DNA of 11,629 bases from Candidatus Woesearchaeota archaeon. Lineage in GTDB: Archaea; Nanobdellota; Nanobdellia; Woesearchaeales; DSVV01. Shown here piece after piece: positions 4,918-11,069 of this stretch. Under the pieces are notes generated by a model that was given only the letters and a program-made list of their open reading frames with translations, was not told the DNA's origin and ran no database searches. Position 1 is the first letter of the stretch, and every line of letters begins with the position of its first letter. The stretch spans positions 1-11,629 of the forward strand of contig JACRKI010000128.1 of the NCBI GenBank assembly GCA_016215305.1, given 5' to 3'. A program made the translations under genes and the position numbers.

Positions 4918-6087
4918 ATGAAAACACTTGAACAATTATTAACTGTTGGAAGATACGCAGGATTAGGACTTGTACTTGCTTGTACTGCAAATACTGGTGA
5001 TAAAAATAATATTAATGATAGTGGTTCGGAATCTTGTGTTGCATGGGAGCAGACATTTAGTAGAAATGATGGCAATGATTATATTAACTCAGTTCAACAA
5101 ACAACTGATGGGGGCTATGTTCTGGCAGGATTTACGAATTCTTCTGGATCGTCTGGTGATGGTTTGCTTGTAAAAACAGACGAAAATGGGAACAAAAAGT
5201 GGGAGCAAACATTTAGTAGAAATGATTATAACGATTTTATTTACTCTGTCCAGCAAACAATAGATGGTGGTTATGTTCTAGCAGGACATACTGAATTTCC
5301 TTATGGAGAAGGAATGGATGATGGCTGGCTAGTCAAAACAGACACTGATGGAAACAAGCAGTGGGAGCAAACATTTGGATTTGGGGGTTATTCAGGGGAT
5401 TTTATTTACTCTGTTCAGCAGACGACAGATGGGGGTTATGTTCTGGCAGGAGATACTGAGAATGATGGTTGGCTTGTCAAAACAGACTCGGATGGAAACA
5501 AACAGTGGGAGCAAACATTTGGGGAGAGGGAGGAAGATTTAATTTACTCTGTTCAGCAGACAGTTGATGGTGGCTATGTTCTGGCAGGAGATACACAGTC
5601 TTCGGGAGCAGGGCGGAATGATGCCTGGCTTATCAAAACAGACACTGATGGAAACAAACAGTGGGAGCAGACATTTGGGGGAAGTGAGAATGATTCTATT
5701 TCCTCTTTTCAGCAAACAATAAATGGGGGTTATGTTCTAGTAGGATATACAAATTCAGATAATACAAATACAGATGGTTGGCTCGTCAAAACAGACGCAG
5801 ATGGAAACAAGCAGTGGGAGCAAACATTTGGGAGTAATCATCTTTCCTCTGTTGTGCAAGCGAGTGATGGAGGTTATGTTTTAGCAGGATCTACAAATTC
5901 AGATGGCTTGCTTATCAAAACAGACAAAAATGGAAACAAGCAGTGGGAGCAAACATTTGGCGGAAGTGAAGATGATTTACTTTCTTCTCTTCAGCAGACG
6001 ACTGATGGAGGTTATATCCTGGCAGGATATACAACTACAAGTTCTTATGAAGTGTATGGCTTGCTTCTCAAAGCATGCGATAAGTAA
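4918..6087 (+). CDS. Seven-repeat beta-propeller lipoprotein (paralogue A)
   Basis: A 389-residue predicted exported protein. A short N-terminal hydrophobic stretch (GLGLVLAC) ends in a lipobox-like Cys22, so membrane anchoring by lipid is likely though the hydrophobic core is short. After a Ser/Asp/Asn linker come exactly seven repeats of about 43-54 residues, each starting WEQTF, then a variable acidic loop, QQTxDGGYVLAGxT, a Gly/Ser loop, and a WLVKTDxDGNKQ strand. This pattern is widespread in archaeal and bacterial surface proteins and is read as a seven-bladed propeller; the ligand is unknown. Cys40 just before the first repeat and Cys387 in the terminal KACDK could form a disulfide closing the ring. 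Shine-Dalgarno GGAGG is 8 nt before ATG. It is divergent from the kinase, convergent with the ATPase (7 bp apart), and shares promoter, leader and repeats with the gene at 7688. Confidence 0.85.
   Translation: MKTLEQLLTVGRYAGLGLVLACTANTGDKNNINDSGSESCVAWEQTFSRNDGNDYINSVQQTTDGGYVLAGFTNSSGSSGDGLLVKTDENGNKKWEQTFSRNDYNDFIYSVQQTIDGGYVLAGHTEFPYGEGMDDGWLVKTDTDGNKQWEQTFGFGGYSGDFIYSVQQTTDGGYVLAGDTENDGWLVKTDSDGNKQWEQTFGEREEDLIYSVQQTVDGGYVLAGDTQSSGAGRNDAWLIKTDTDGNKQWEQTFGGSENDSISSFQQTINGGYVLVGYTNSDNTNTDGWLVKTDADGNKQWEQTFGSNHLSSVVQASDGGYVLAGSTNSDGLLIKTDKNGNKQWEQTFGGSEDDLLSSLQQTTDGGYILAGYTTTSSYEVYGLLLKACDK
5046..6078 (+). repeat. Seven tandem ~150-bp coding repeats
   Basis: GTGGGAGCAAACATTTGG or GTGGGAGCAGACATTTGG (or close variants) marks each unit start, and GGTTATGTTCTGGCAGGA lies mid-unit. 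The DNA is well conserved between units and with the four units at 7860-8470, so the array can change length by slippage or unequal recombination without losing frame. Confidence 0.8.
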
Positions 6088-6094
6088 AAATTAT

Positions 6095-7513
6095 TTACAC
6101 TGCATTGAACAAAGCGGTCAGATCATGCAATGTTAGATATGTTATTTTCTTCTCTTTCATATATTCAATACATTCTTCTGTAAATCCTGCTATTGAAACA
6201 ACAAGACACTGGAATATACCGCTTGCATTAATGTATCTCGTTTTTGCATCAAGCTTCTTGACGTCTGCGCTTCCCATTGGCTTGTTTGTCCATTTAACTT
6301 CACAAAGGAGAATATTCTTTGTCTTTGCATTATTCGCAACTATTTCAATCTCTTCAGCGCCGCCATCTCTATTTTTACCCCACCACGGTCCAATTGCAGT
6401 AAAATTTATGTCCAACCCCTTTATCTTCTTTCCATTATAGAGGATAAGCAACTCCTTGATTATTTCTTCAAACTTATATCCAATATACGCGTTCAAATCG
6501 TCCCTAATTTTTTCTTTGACTAATGCAATATTCCCCAATTCAATAATGGACATGTTAGGAAAAATAAATTTATACCAAAAATGAAAATAATTATCTTTAA
6601 TTCTGTAGCGAATCTCTCTTTGTTTTTGGAACATAGGCGTTACTTTCTCAACGATACTGAGTAACTCTATCAAATTGTTCACATAATAATCAATATCTTT
6701 TGATTGTATGCCCGATTTATGAACCACTTCTCTTCGTTCGCCGTTACTTTTTGCAAGGGCATAAAGTACTGCATTGTATTTTGCATCCTTTTTTAATTCC
6801 ATTGTAATGAAATTAGTTGGTTCATCTTTTAATCGACCTGTTGGTTGTAAAACCAGCGTTTCAAGAATCGCAAAAACATCTCGCTTTCCTGTCTTCTTCG
6901 CAAACCAGAGAAAGTGCGGCGTTCCTCCAAAGACAGAGAATAACGCTATTTTCTCTCTCTCCTCTAATTCTGGAAACATTGTCCTAAAATCAACATAACG
7001 AAAGGGTTCTAAGTGAAAGGTATACGTTACCCTCCCATATAATGGAGAAGTATTTTGCATAAATATTTGATGCATCATACTCATCGATGATCCAATTGCT
7101 ATCAATAATATTTTATTCTTTTTTAATGTGCTATCCCAATGATCCTGTAGTTGGGTAATAAATTCTGGCGCTGTTTCTTGAAACCGAGAAAATTCATCAA
7201 AGACCATAACTATTTTTTCTGTTTTTGATTTTTCTTCCAAGTAAGAAAGAACATCTTTCCAATCAAAAAAGCGAACTCTATTTCCAGTCTGATCAAAAAT
7301 AGCATCAGCCAATAACTCTAACAATTCTGTTTTTCCTGTCTTGTGAACCATGTAATATATCTGTTCTGCTTTCACTGTTTCTAAGAATTTCTTGATAAAC
7401 GCAGTTTTGCCAACTCTCCTTCTCCCATAGATAACAATAAATTCTCCGGTCTCTAAAGTATCATAAACATGTTTTATTCTCTTTAACTCTTCTTTTCTAT
7501 CAAAAAAGTCCAT
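6095..7513 (-). CDS. Archaeal AAA ATPase with C-terminal DUF234 nuclease-like domain
   Basis: 472 residues from the ATG at 7513. The frame is open back to 7555, but a strong TATA box (7536-7546) lies inside that extension and is centred 28 nt before 7513. MDFFDRKEELKRI is also how this family normally begins, so 7513 is chosen. P-loop GRRRVGKT (30-37), Walker B IVMVFDEF (101-108), sensor-like LLIAIGSS (136-143) and SPLYGR (156-161) define the archaeal ATPase_2 domain. A winged-helix-like region (about 245-300) follows. The tail holds WW (377-378), EEIEIVA (387-393) and CEVKW (404-408), the Glu/Asp-ExK arrangement of the DUF234 restriction-like fold. Such ATPases are common in archaea, often near mobile or defence genes; the role is not established. 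It lies between the two propeller genes and is convergent with the first. By eye the gene is AT-richer than dus and cbf5. Confidence 0.88.
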   Translation of the reverse strand: MDFFDRKEELKRIKHVYDTLETGEFIVIYGRRRVGKTAFIKKFLETVKAEQIYYMVHKTGKTELLELLADAIFDQTGNRVRFFDWKDVLSYLEEKSKTEKIVMVFDEFSRFQETAPEFITQLQDHWDSTLKKNKILLIAIGSSMSMMHQIFMQNTSPLYGRVTYTFHLEPFRYVDFRTMFPELEEREKIALFSVFGGTPHFLWFAKKTGKRDVFAILETLVLQPTGRLKDEPTNFITMELKKDAKYNAVLYALAKSNGERREVVHKSGIQSKDIDYYVNNLIELLSIVEKVTPMFQKQREIRYRIKDNYFHFWYKFIFPNMSIIELGNIALVKEKIRDDLNAYIGYKFEEIIKELLILYNGKKIKGLDINFTAIGPWWGKNRDGGAEEIEIVANNAKTKNILLCEVKWTNKPMGSADVKKLDAKTRYINASGIFQCLVVSIAGFTEECIEYMKEKKITYLTLHDLTALFNAV

Positions 7514-7535
7514 TTCTTTATGTTGTAAAACAAAC

Positions 7536-7546
7536 ATATATTTAAA
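7536..7546 (-). promoter_or_regulatory. TATA box of the ATPase gene
   Basis: The minus strand reads TTTAAATATAT, an almost ideal archaeal TATA box centred 28 nt before the ATG at 7513. This identifies the true start and a leaderless message. Confidence 0.7.
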
Positions 7547-7558
7547 CTTTTTCATTTA

Positions 7559-7597
7559 CCGAAGTTAGTTTCGGCTTATTGCCGAAGTTTGTTTCGG
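7559..7597. promoter_or_regulatory. Two tandem palindromic operator-like sites
   Basis: CCGAAGTTAGTTTCGG (7559-7574) and CCGAAGTTTGTTTCGG (7582-7597) are near-identical palindromes with CCGAA/TTCGG arms, repeated with a 23-bp period. They sit directly upstream of the ATPase TATA box and about 40 bp from the TATA box of the divergent lipoprotein. That position suits a dimeric regulator of either promoter. The regulator is not identified. Confidence 0.65.
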
Positions 7598-7635
7598 CAT
7601 TTTGAGATATTAGCGCGCAGCATTTTGTCAAGAAG

Positions 7636-7645
7636 ATTTAAATAA
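7636..7645 (+). promoter_or_regulatory. TATA box of propeller lipoprotein B
   Basis: ATTTAAATAA, with a predicted start near 7666 in CATTATTATA. The leader carries GGAGG (7674-7678), 9 nt before the ATG at 7688. The leader matches that of paralogue A almost base for base, whereas the DNA upstream of the TATA box differs. Confidence 0.62.
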
Positions 7646-7687
7646 TCATAAAGAATACTTTACATTATTATACGGAGGAAACAAAAA

Positions 7688-8479
7688 ATGAAAACACTTG
7701 AACAATTATTGGCTGTTGGAAGATATACAGGATTAGGACTTTTATTGACTTGTACTGCAAATACTGCTGATAAAAATAATTCTGGTGATAGTGGTTCGGA
7801 AGATACAGCACTATACGATACTGGAGATACTGGTGACACTAGTTCGGAATCCTGCGTTGCGTGGGAGCAAACATTTGGTGGAAGTGAATATGATTCTATT
7901 TCCTCTGTTCAGCAGACGAATGATGGGGGCTATGCTCTGGCAGGAACTATGTATTCTTTTGAATCGCAAGGTTTTGATGGTTTGCTTATCAAAACAGATG
8001 GTGATGGAAACAAGCAGTGGGAACAAACATTTGGAGGAAGTGATGATGATCAAATTAAGTCTCTTCAGCAGACAATGGATGAAGGCTATGTTATGGCAGG
8101 ATATACATATTCTTCAGGAGCAGGAGGGATGGATGGTTGGCTTGTCAAAACAGACGCAGATGGAAACAAACAGTGGGAGAAAACTTTTGGGGGAAGTGAA
8201 AGTGATTACATTTATTCTGTTCAGCAGACGACTGATGGAGGTTATGTTCTGGTAGGATACACGGATTCCTTTGGAGCAGGAGAGAGTGATGGCTGGCTTG
8301 TTAAAACAGATGGAGAGGGAAGCAAGCAGTGGGAGCAGACATTTGGAAGGAGTAAATATGAAAGTGGATTTTTGTCTGTTGTGCAGACAACAGATGGAGG
8401 ATATGTTCTAGCAGGATATATGAATTCTTCCGGAGCAGGCTCTTATGATAGTTGGCTTGTCAAAACATGCGATAAGTAA
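7688..8479 (+). CDS. Four-repeat beta-propeller lipoprotein (paralogue B)
   Basis: A 263-residue paralogue of the protein at 4918. The first 32 residues are nearly identical (MKTLEQLLAVGRY start), with a lipobox-like LLLTC (Cys22). The linker is longer and acidic (EDTALYDTGDTGDTSSESC). There are four, not seven, WEQTF...DGGYVLAG...WLVKTDxDGNKQ repeats, ending in KTCDK like its partner. Cys56 before the first repeat and Cys261 at the end keep the proposed ring-closing pair. Four blades of about 50 residues could make a small propeller, but two copies joining into an eight-bladed ring is equally possible. GGAGG precedes the ATG by 9 nt. It is divergent from the ATPase and followed by a T7 tract. 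The duplication with change in blade number points to recombination between repeats. The ligand is unknown. Confidence 0.83.
   Translation: MKTLEQLLAVGRYTGLGLLLTCTANTADKNNSGDSGSEDTALYDTGDTGDTSSESCVAWEQTFGGSEYDSISSVQQTNDGGYALAGTMYSFESQGFDGLLIKTDGDGNKQWEQTFGGSDDDQIKSLQQTMDEGYVMAGYTYSSGAGGMDGWLVKTDADGNKQWEKTFGGSESDYIYSVQQTTDGGYVLVGYTDSFGAGESDGWLVKTDGEGSKQWEQTFGRSKYESGFLSVVQTTDGGYVLAGYMNSSGAGSYDSWLVKTCDK
7817..7843 (+). repeat. Three 9-bp tandem repeats in the linker of paralogue B
   Basis: GATACTGGA, GATACTGGT and GACACTAGT in tandem encode DTGDTGDTS. Paralogue A lacks them, so the linker seems to have been lengthened by slippage. Confidence 0.6.
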
Positions 8480-8498
8480 ATTTATTGCATGTAGAGAA

Positions 8499-8510
8499 TT
8501 TTGTTTTTTT
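8499..8510 (+). terminator. Oligo-T terminator after lipoprotein B
   Basis: TTTTGTTTTTTT lies 20 bp after the stop codon. Archaeal polymerase commonly terminates at such U-runs without needing a hairpin. Confidence 0.5.
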
Positions 8511-8534
8511 CACGAACAAACACCGCACAACACG

Positions 8535-8574
8535 CGAACCGACAACGCTTGGCGAACACAATAATTATTATTTT
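8535..8574 (+). repeat. Long dispersed repeat, left arm, copy B
   Basis: 40 bases in the same orientation as 1931-1971, with the last 25 identical. It lies inside element B and about 55 bp after the stop codon of the lipoprotein gene, as copy A lies just after the stop of dus. Confidence 0.75.
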
Positions 8575-8642
8575 CTTGATTGATATTTTTTAAGAGTTCT
8601 TCGATTTTGAAATTAAAATAATTATCACAAAAAAATAATTAT

Positions 8643-8705
8643 ATGAAGATACATTGGGCTCTGCTCAATGGATTACTAAACGCAAAGCGTTTAGAAATAC
8701 CTTAG
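8643..8705 (+). CDS. Possible 20-codon small ORF in element B
   Basis: ATG 8643 to TAG 8703-8705 encodes MKIHWALLNGLLNAKRLEIP. It overlaps the twin hairpins. A weak TATA-like ATTAAAATA (8612-8620) lies 23-31 nt upstream, and the ATG follows an A-tract and TAATTAT as in the 954 ORF. The hairpin content could equally explain the frame. Low support. Confidence 0.12.
   Translation: MKIHWALLNGLLNAKRLEIP
8652..8694. repeat. Twin 19-nt hairpins
   Basis: CATTGGGC-TCT-GCTCAATG (8652-8670, one G-U pair) and CTAAACGC-AAA-GCGTTTAG (8676-8694, perfect) both have 8-bp stems and 3-nt loops, and are separated by GATTA. Neither is followed by an oligo-T tract. Confidence 0.7.
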
Positions 8706-8733
8706 GCTTTTCTTAGTGCTTGTGGTGCGTTGC

Positions 8734-8759
8734 TTGTTCGTGTGTTTTTTCTGTTCGTG
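8734..8759 (+). repeat. Dispersed GTTCGTG-type repeat, copy 3 (right arm of element B)
   Basis: TTGTTCGTGTGTTTTTTCTG followed by TTCGTG is closely similar to 2241-2270 and less so to 975-1001. Confidence 0.5.
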
Positions 8760-8803
8760 ATTAAGTTTAGTATGCGAATCAAAAAGGGATAGTATGCACA
8801 AAA

Positions 8804-8812
8804 TTTTATAAA
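8804..8812 (+). promoter_or_regulatory. TATA box of cbf5
   Basis: TTTTATAAA, centred 27 nt before the ATG at 8835. There is no Shine-Dalgarno sequence in between, so the mRNA is probably leaderless. Confidence 0.65.
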
Positions 8813-8834
8813 CAACATCCTATTTTTTTCTCCC

Positions 8835-9833
8835 ATGGAAAATCAAAGCGAAAGTCTACTCCCTTTCGAAAAAATCAAGCGAGAAGTCTTTATTCGAAAA
8901 CCGGCAGACACCTCTCCAAAATTTGGCAAACGACCAGAAGAGAGAAACACGCATGAACACATCCAATACGGCATTGTCAACATTGACAAACCAGCTGGAC
9001 CAACGTCGCATCAAGTGAGCGGTTATATCAAACAAATTCTGCATCTCAGCAAAGCTGGACACTCTGGAACACTCGATCCAAACGTCACTGGCGTTCTTCC
9101 TGTCGCGCTCGCGGAAGGAACAAAAGTGATTCAAGCGCTTCTTCCCGCAGGAAAAGAATATATTTGTATCATGCATTTGCATAATGAATATTCTCACGAA
9201 CAAATCAAGAAAGTCTGCGCGTCTTTTGTTGGGAAAATCAAACAGCTTCCGCCTCTGAAATCTGCTGTCAAACGCGAATGGCGCTATCGAAAAATCTACT
9301 ACCTGAATGTTCTTGAAATTGATGGGAGAGATGTTTTATTCCGCGTCGGCTGTCAGGCAGGAACCTACATTCGAAAATTGTGCACAGACATTGGCAAAGC
9401 GCTGGGAAGCAACGCACACATGCAAGAATTGCGTCGAACAAAAGCTGGCTGTTTTCGTGAAGAAAACCTGTGCACTATGCAGGATGTCGCGGACGCATTC
9501 TGGTACTGGAAAAACGAGCACAGCGACAAACTCATCAGAAAATATATTCTACCGATGGAAGCAGGGGTTGCGCACTTGCCAAAAGTGTGGATCTTTGACA
9601 TGACAGTTGACACGCTTTGCCACGGCGCGTCCCTGAAAGTTCCTGGAATTTGCAAAGTGGAAAGCGAGATTCAAGTGGATGATCTTGTTGCAGTGATGAG
9701 TCTCAAAGATGAACTTGTCGCGTTTGGCAAAGCATTGATGATTTCAAAAGAGATGCAGAAAAAAGATTCAGGCATTGCAGTCAAAATGGAACGCGTGTTT
9801 ATGAAACCTGGCGTGTATCCGAAGATGCAGTAG
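8835..9833 (+). CDS. cbf5: Cbf5, H/ACA RNP tRNA/rRNA pseudouridine synthase
   Basis: 332 residues, the usual length for archaeal Cbf5, the catalytic subunit of the H/ACA guide-RNA particle (with Nop10, Gar1 and L7Ae) and relative of dyskerin/TruB. The N-terminal extension (1-44) leads into YGIVNIDKPAGPTSHQVSGY (45-64). The catalytic loop HSGTLDPNVTGVLPVAL (76-92) carries the nucleophile Asp81. KEYICIMHLH, RKIYYLNVLEIDGRDVLFRV and CQAGTYIRKLCTDIG complete the fold; the last is the conserved active-site motif with the YIR arginine. A PUA domain follows (about 248-322: PKVWIFDM, HGASLKVPGI, VDDLVAVMS, LVAFGKALM) and would bind the ACA end of guide RNA. The ATG is supported by the TATA box. The 3' end overlaps the convergent gene by 35 bp, followed by a T6 run. 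It may also make Psi55 in tRNA, as shown for some archaeal Cbf5. Confidence 0.95.
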   Translation: MENQSESLLPFEKIKREVFIRKPADTSPKFGKRPEERNTHEHIQYGIVNIDKPAGPTSHQVSGYIKQILHLSKAGHSGTLDPNVTGVLPVALAEGTKVIQALLPAGKEYICIMHLHNEYSHEQIKKVCASFVGKIKQLPPLKSAVKREWRYRKIYYLNVLEIDGRDVLFRVGCQAGTYIRKLCTDIGKALGSNAHMQELRRTKAGCFREENLCTMQDVADAFWYWKNEHSDKLIRKYILPMEAGVAHLPKVWIFDMTVDTLCHGASLKVPGICKVESEIQVDDLVAVMSLKDELVAFGKALMISKEMQKKDSGIAVKMERVFMKPGVYPKMQ

Positions 9834-10545
9834 CTTTTTTCTCAGCAAGTTTTCTGCTGACATAATCAAAATCAGATATTCTCGAAAGTCCTGCAAGATG
9901 AAGCTGTTCATTGTATCCATTTATTTCTCCATAGAATTTACTGCTTACTCTTCCAATCCCTGTTTCTGCATGGATTCTTTCTCTCATCTCTTTTATTCGC
10001 AAACGATAATTTTCTGTTCCCATCCCTAACTCACAGTATGTACTCTTTTTTGTTGTCGCAACAAGAATATCCAAATATTGGCCAACAAAAGTATCGAGTG
10101 GTCTTCTTCCTTGATCGATAAAAACTGCGGATGATACATCTTCACTTCCATCTCCTGTGACAATTCCTTGATACGTGCGAACTGCTTCAGGATTTCCAAT
10201 CTCTTCATAGAATCTATTAAACGCTTTTCCTCCGTCGCTCCATGCACTTTCAATAAGTGTTTCCACAGTAACTGCTTTGATTTTTTGAGGATCTGCTTCT
10301 TGTATTACTGCAGAAACAACACGCGCCGCTGCACGCATAATATTTAATCCTCTTGTTATATCCTGACAATCCGCAGGAAATAGAACGCCAAAGAGAATTG
10401 CCGCACGCACTTCTAATTCATGCTTGTACACATAGAGATCACAACCGGTGAGTGTGCTTATTCTTCTTCCTGCACCAAAATCTTCAGTGGTAAATCCATT
10501 TGGAAAATACGGGTAAAATCGTTTAGGGAGTGTATAGTTTTCCAT
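9799..10545 (-). CDS. Soluble protein of unknown function
   Basis: 248 residues from the ATG at 10545; the frame extends three codons to a TTG, but a TATA box centred about 29 nt upstream supports the ATG. I do not recognise the family. It starts MENYTLPKRFYPYFPNGFTT, a Pro/aromatic segment. There follow a mostly helical Ala-rich part (about 46-100), a central GIVTGDGSEDVSSAVFIDQG region (127-146), a Lys/Arg-rich helix (180-192), and SDFDYVSRKLAEKKA near the end. Residues 35, 60 and 171 are Cys, but with no metal-site spacing. No signal peptide, membrane helix or nucleotide-binding motif is visible, so it is probably cytoplasmic. Its last 35 bp overlap the end of cbf5 on the other strand. The long frame, good promoter and archaeal codon pattern make it a real gene. 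Confidence 0.75.
   Translation of the reverse strand: MENYTLPKRFYPYFPNGFTTEDFGAGRRISTLTGCDLYVYKHELEVRAAILFGVLFPADCQDITRGLNIMRAAARVVSAVIQEADPQKIKAVTVETLIESAWSDGGKAFNRFYEEIGNPEAVRTYQGIVTGDGSEDVSSAVFIDQGRRPLDTFVGQYLDILVATTKKSTYCELGMGTENYRLRIKEMRERIHAETGIGRVSSKFYGEINGYNEQLHLAGLSRISDFDYVSRKLAEKKATASSDTRQVS
9835..9840 (+). terminator. Oligo-T terminator after cbf5
   Basis: TTTTTT starts 2 bp after the cbf5 stop codon, within the 3' coding part of the convergent gene. Confidence 0.4.
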
Positions 10546-10569
10546 AGAATTCAAAGAAAAGCATTATCC

Positions 10570-10578
10570 TATTTTAAA
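10570..10578 (-). promoter_or_regulatory. TATA box of the 10545 gene
   Basis: The minus strand reads TTTAAAATA, centred about 29 nt before the ATG at 10545. No Shine-Dalgarno sequence lies between. Confidence 0.6.
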
Positions 10579-10630
10579 GGTGATGACATAAATCAGATAA
10601 AAAGGGAAAAAAGTGAAAGAGAAAAACAAG

Positions 10631-10639
10631 AAAAAAAAA
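10631..10639 (-). terminator. Oligo-T terminator after the DUF4870-like gene
   Basis: On the minus strand nine Ts directly follow the TGA stop, then further T-rich sequence (CTTGTTTTTCTC). This is a strong archaeal U-tract terminator. Confidence 0.6.
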
Positions 10640-10951
10640 TCAAACATTCAACTTATCCGCATAAGTACTGACAACAGGAATTTCCCATTTTTCTCCCATA
10701 AGCACTTTGACGATTGCGATGAGGGAAACAATCAAGAGCACAATGTAGAAAAGTGAGCCAAATACCCAGCCGATAACCGGAATCAATGCAACAATCCATG
10801 CTGCAATCCAGACGAGAAGCATCACTAATCCCTGCTTTGCGTGGAAATGGACAAAATCATCATCTTTCTTAATTAAGAGCGGGATCAAGACAAGAATGCC
10901 AAGATAGGACAAAATCCCAAACACCATTTGTTCACTCGTTGGTTTATTCAT
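10640..10951 (-). CDS. DUF4870/Tic20-like small membrane protein
   Basis: 103 residues with three hydrophobic stretches: about 9-27 (MVFGILSYLGILVLIPLLI), 41-60 and 61-85, the last two separated only by a turn. Between the first and second is KKDDDFVHFHAKQGLVM (28-44). That His-Ala-Lys-Gln segment after a charged loop is the family's characteristic feature. The end (GEKWEIPVVSTYADKLNV) is polar. The molecular function of this family is not established. The ATG at 10951 has GAGGTG 5 nt upstream and a TATA box whose predicted start leaves a leader of about 14 nt, so unlike most genes here this one probably uses Shine-Dalgarno initiation. It is divergent from the Yip1-like gene and has its own T9 terminator. 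Confidence 0.85.
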   Translation of the reverse strand: MNKPTSEQMVFGILSYLGILVLIPLLIKKDDDFVHFHAKQGLVMLLVWIAAWIVALIPVIGWVFGSLFYIVLLIVSLIAIVKVLMGEKWEIPVVSTYADKLNV

Positions 10952-10956
10952 GCAAA

Positions 10957-10962
10957 CACCTC
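10957..10962 (-). promoter_or_regulatory. Shine-Dalgarno of the DUF4870-like gene
   Basis: GAGGTG on the minus strand, 5 nt from the ATG. It fixes the start codon and marks a leadered transcript among mostly leaderless ones. Confidence 0.6.
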
Positions 10963-10986
10963 TTTGATGTTTTTTTGGTGTTCATT

Positions 10987-10996
10987 CTATATATAG
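10987..10996 (-). promoter_or_regulatory. TATA box of the DUF4870-like gene
   Basis: CTATATATAG, a perfect palindrome, centred about 40 nt upstream of the ATG at 10951. It predicts a start near 10965. Confidence 0.6.
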
Positions 10997-11037
10997 TTTA
11001 TGTTTTTGTCATAAATTTTTAAAACACAAAAACGCAA

Positions 11038-11047
11038 AGCTAATAAA
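11038..11047 (+). promoter_or_regulatory. Probable TATA box of the Yip1-like gene
   Basis: GCTAATAAAC, centred 27 nt before the ATG at 11070. It is a weaker match than the other boxes but at the same leaderless spacing. Confidence 0.4.
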
Positions 11048-11069
11048 CTTCAACGCATCAAAACAATTC

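Larger units (their letters stand above)
8511..8759. repeat. Composite structured element B with inverted-repeat ends
   Basis: The ends are CACGAACA (8511-8518) and TGTTCGTG (8752-8759), a perfect 8-bp inverted pair. Inside, AACACGCGAAC (8529-8539) pairs with GTTCGTGTGTT (8736-8746) with one mismatch, and CAACGC (8543-8548) pairs perfectly with GCGTTG (8727-8732), giving an imperfect long-range stem. AT-rich arms at 8560-8574 and 8616-8626 can also pair. The centre holds two compact hairpins (8652-8670, 8676-8694). This fills most of the 355-bp gap before cbf5. It could be a structured RNA, a non-autonomous mobile repeat, or dispersed intergenic DNA. Confidence 0.5.

Noticed and set aside
7514..7555. 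N-terminal extension of the ATPase to an ATG at 7555
   Set aside because: The extension contains the TATA box for the downstream ATG at 7513, and the family normally begins at the MDFFDRKEEL segment.
4918..8479. CRISPR array or other noncoding tandem repeat
   Set aside because: The regular ~150-bp periodicity is in frame and encodes propeller blades; there are no short repeats with unique spacers.
8480..8834. C/D or H/ACA guide RNA next to cbf5
   Set aside because: No RUGAUGA/CUGA box pair and no hairpin with a properly placed ACA were found; the stems are too short for an H/ACA guide.
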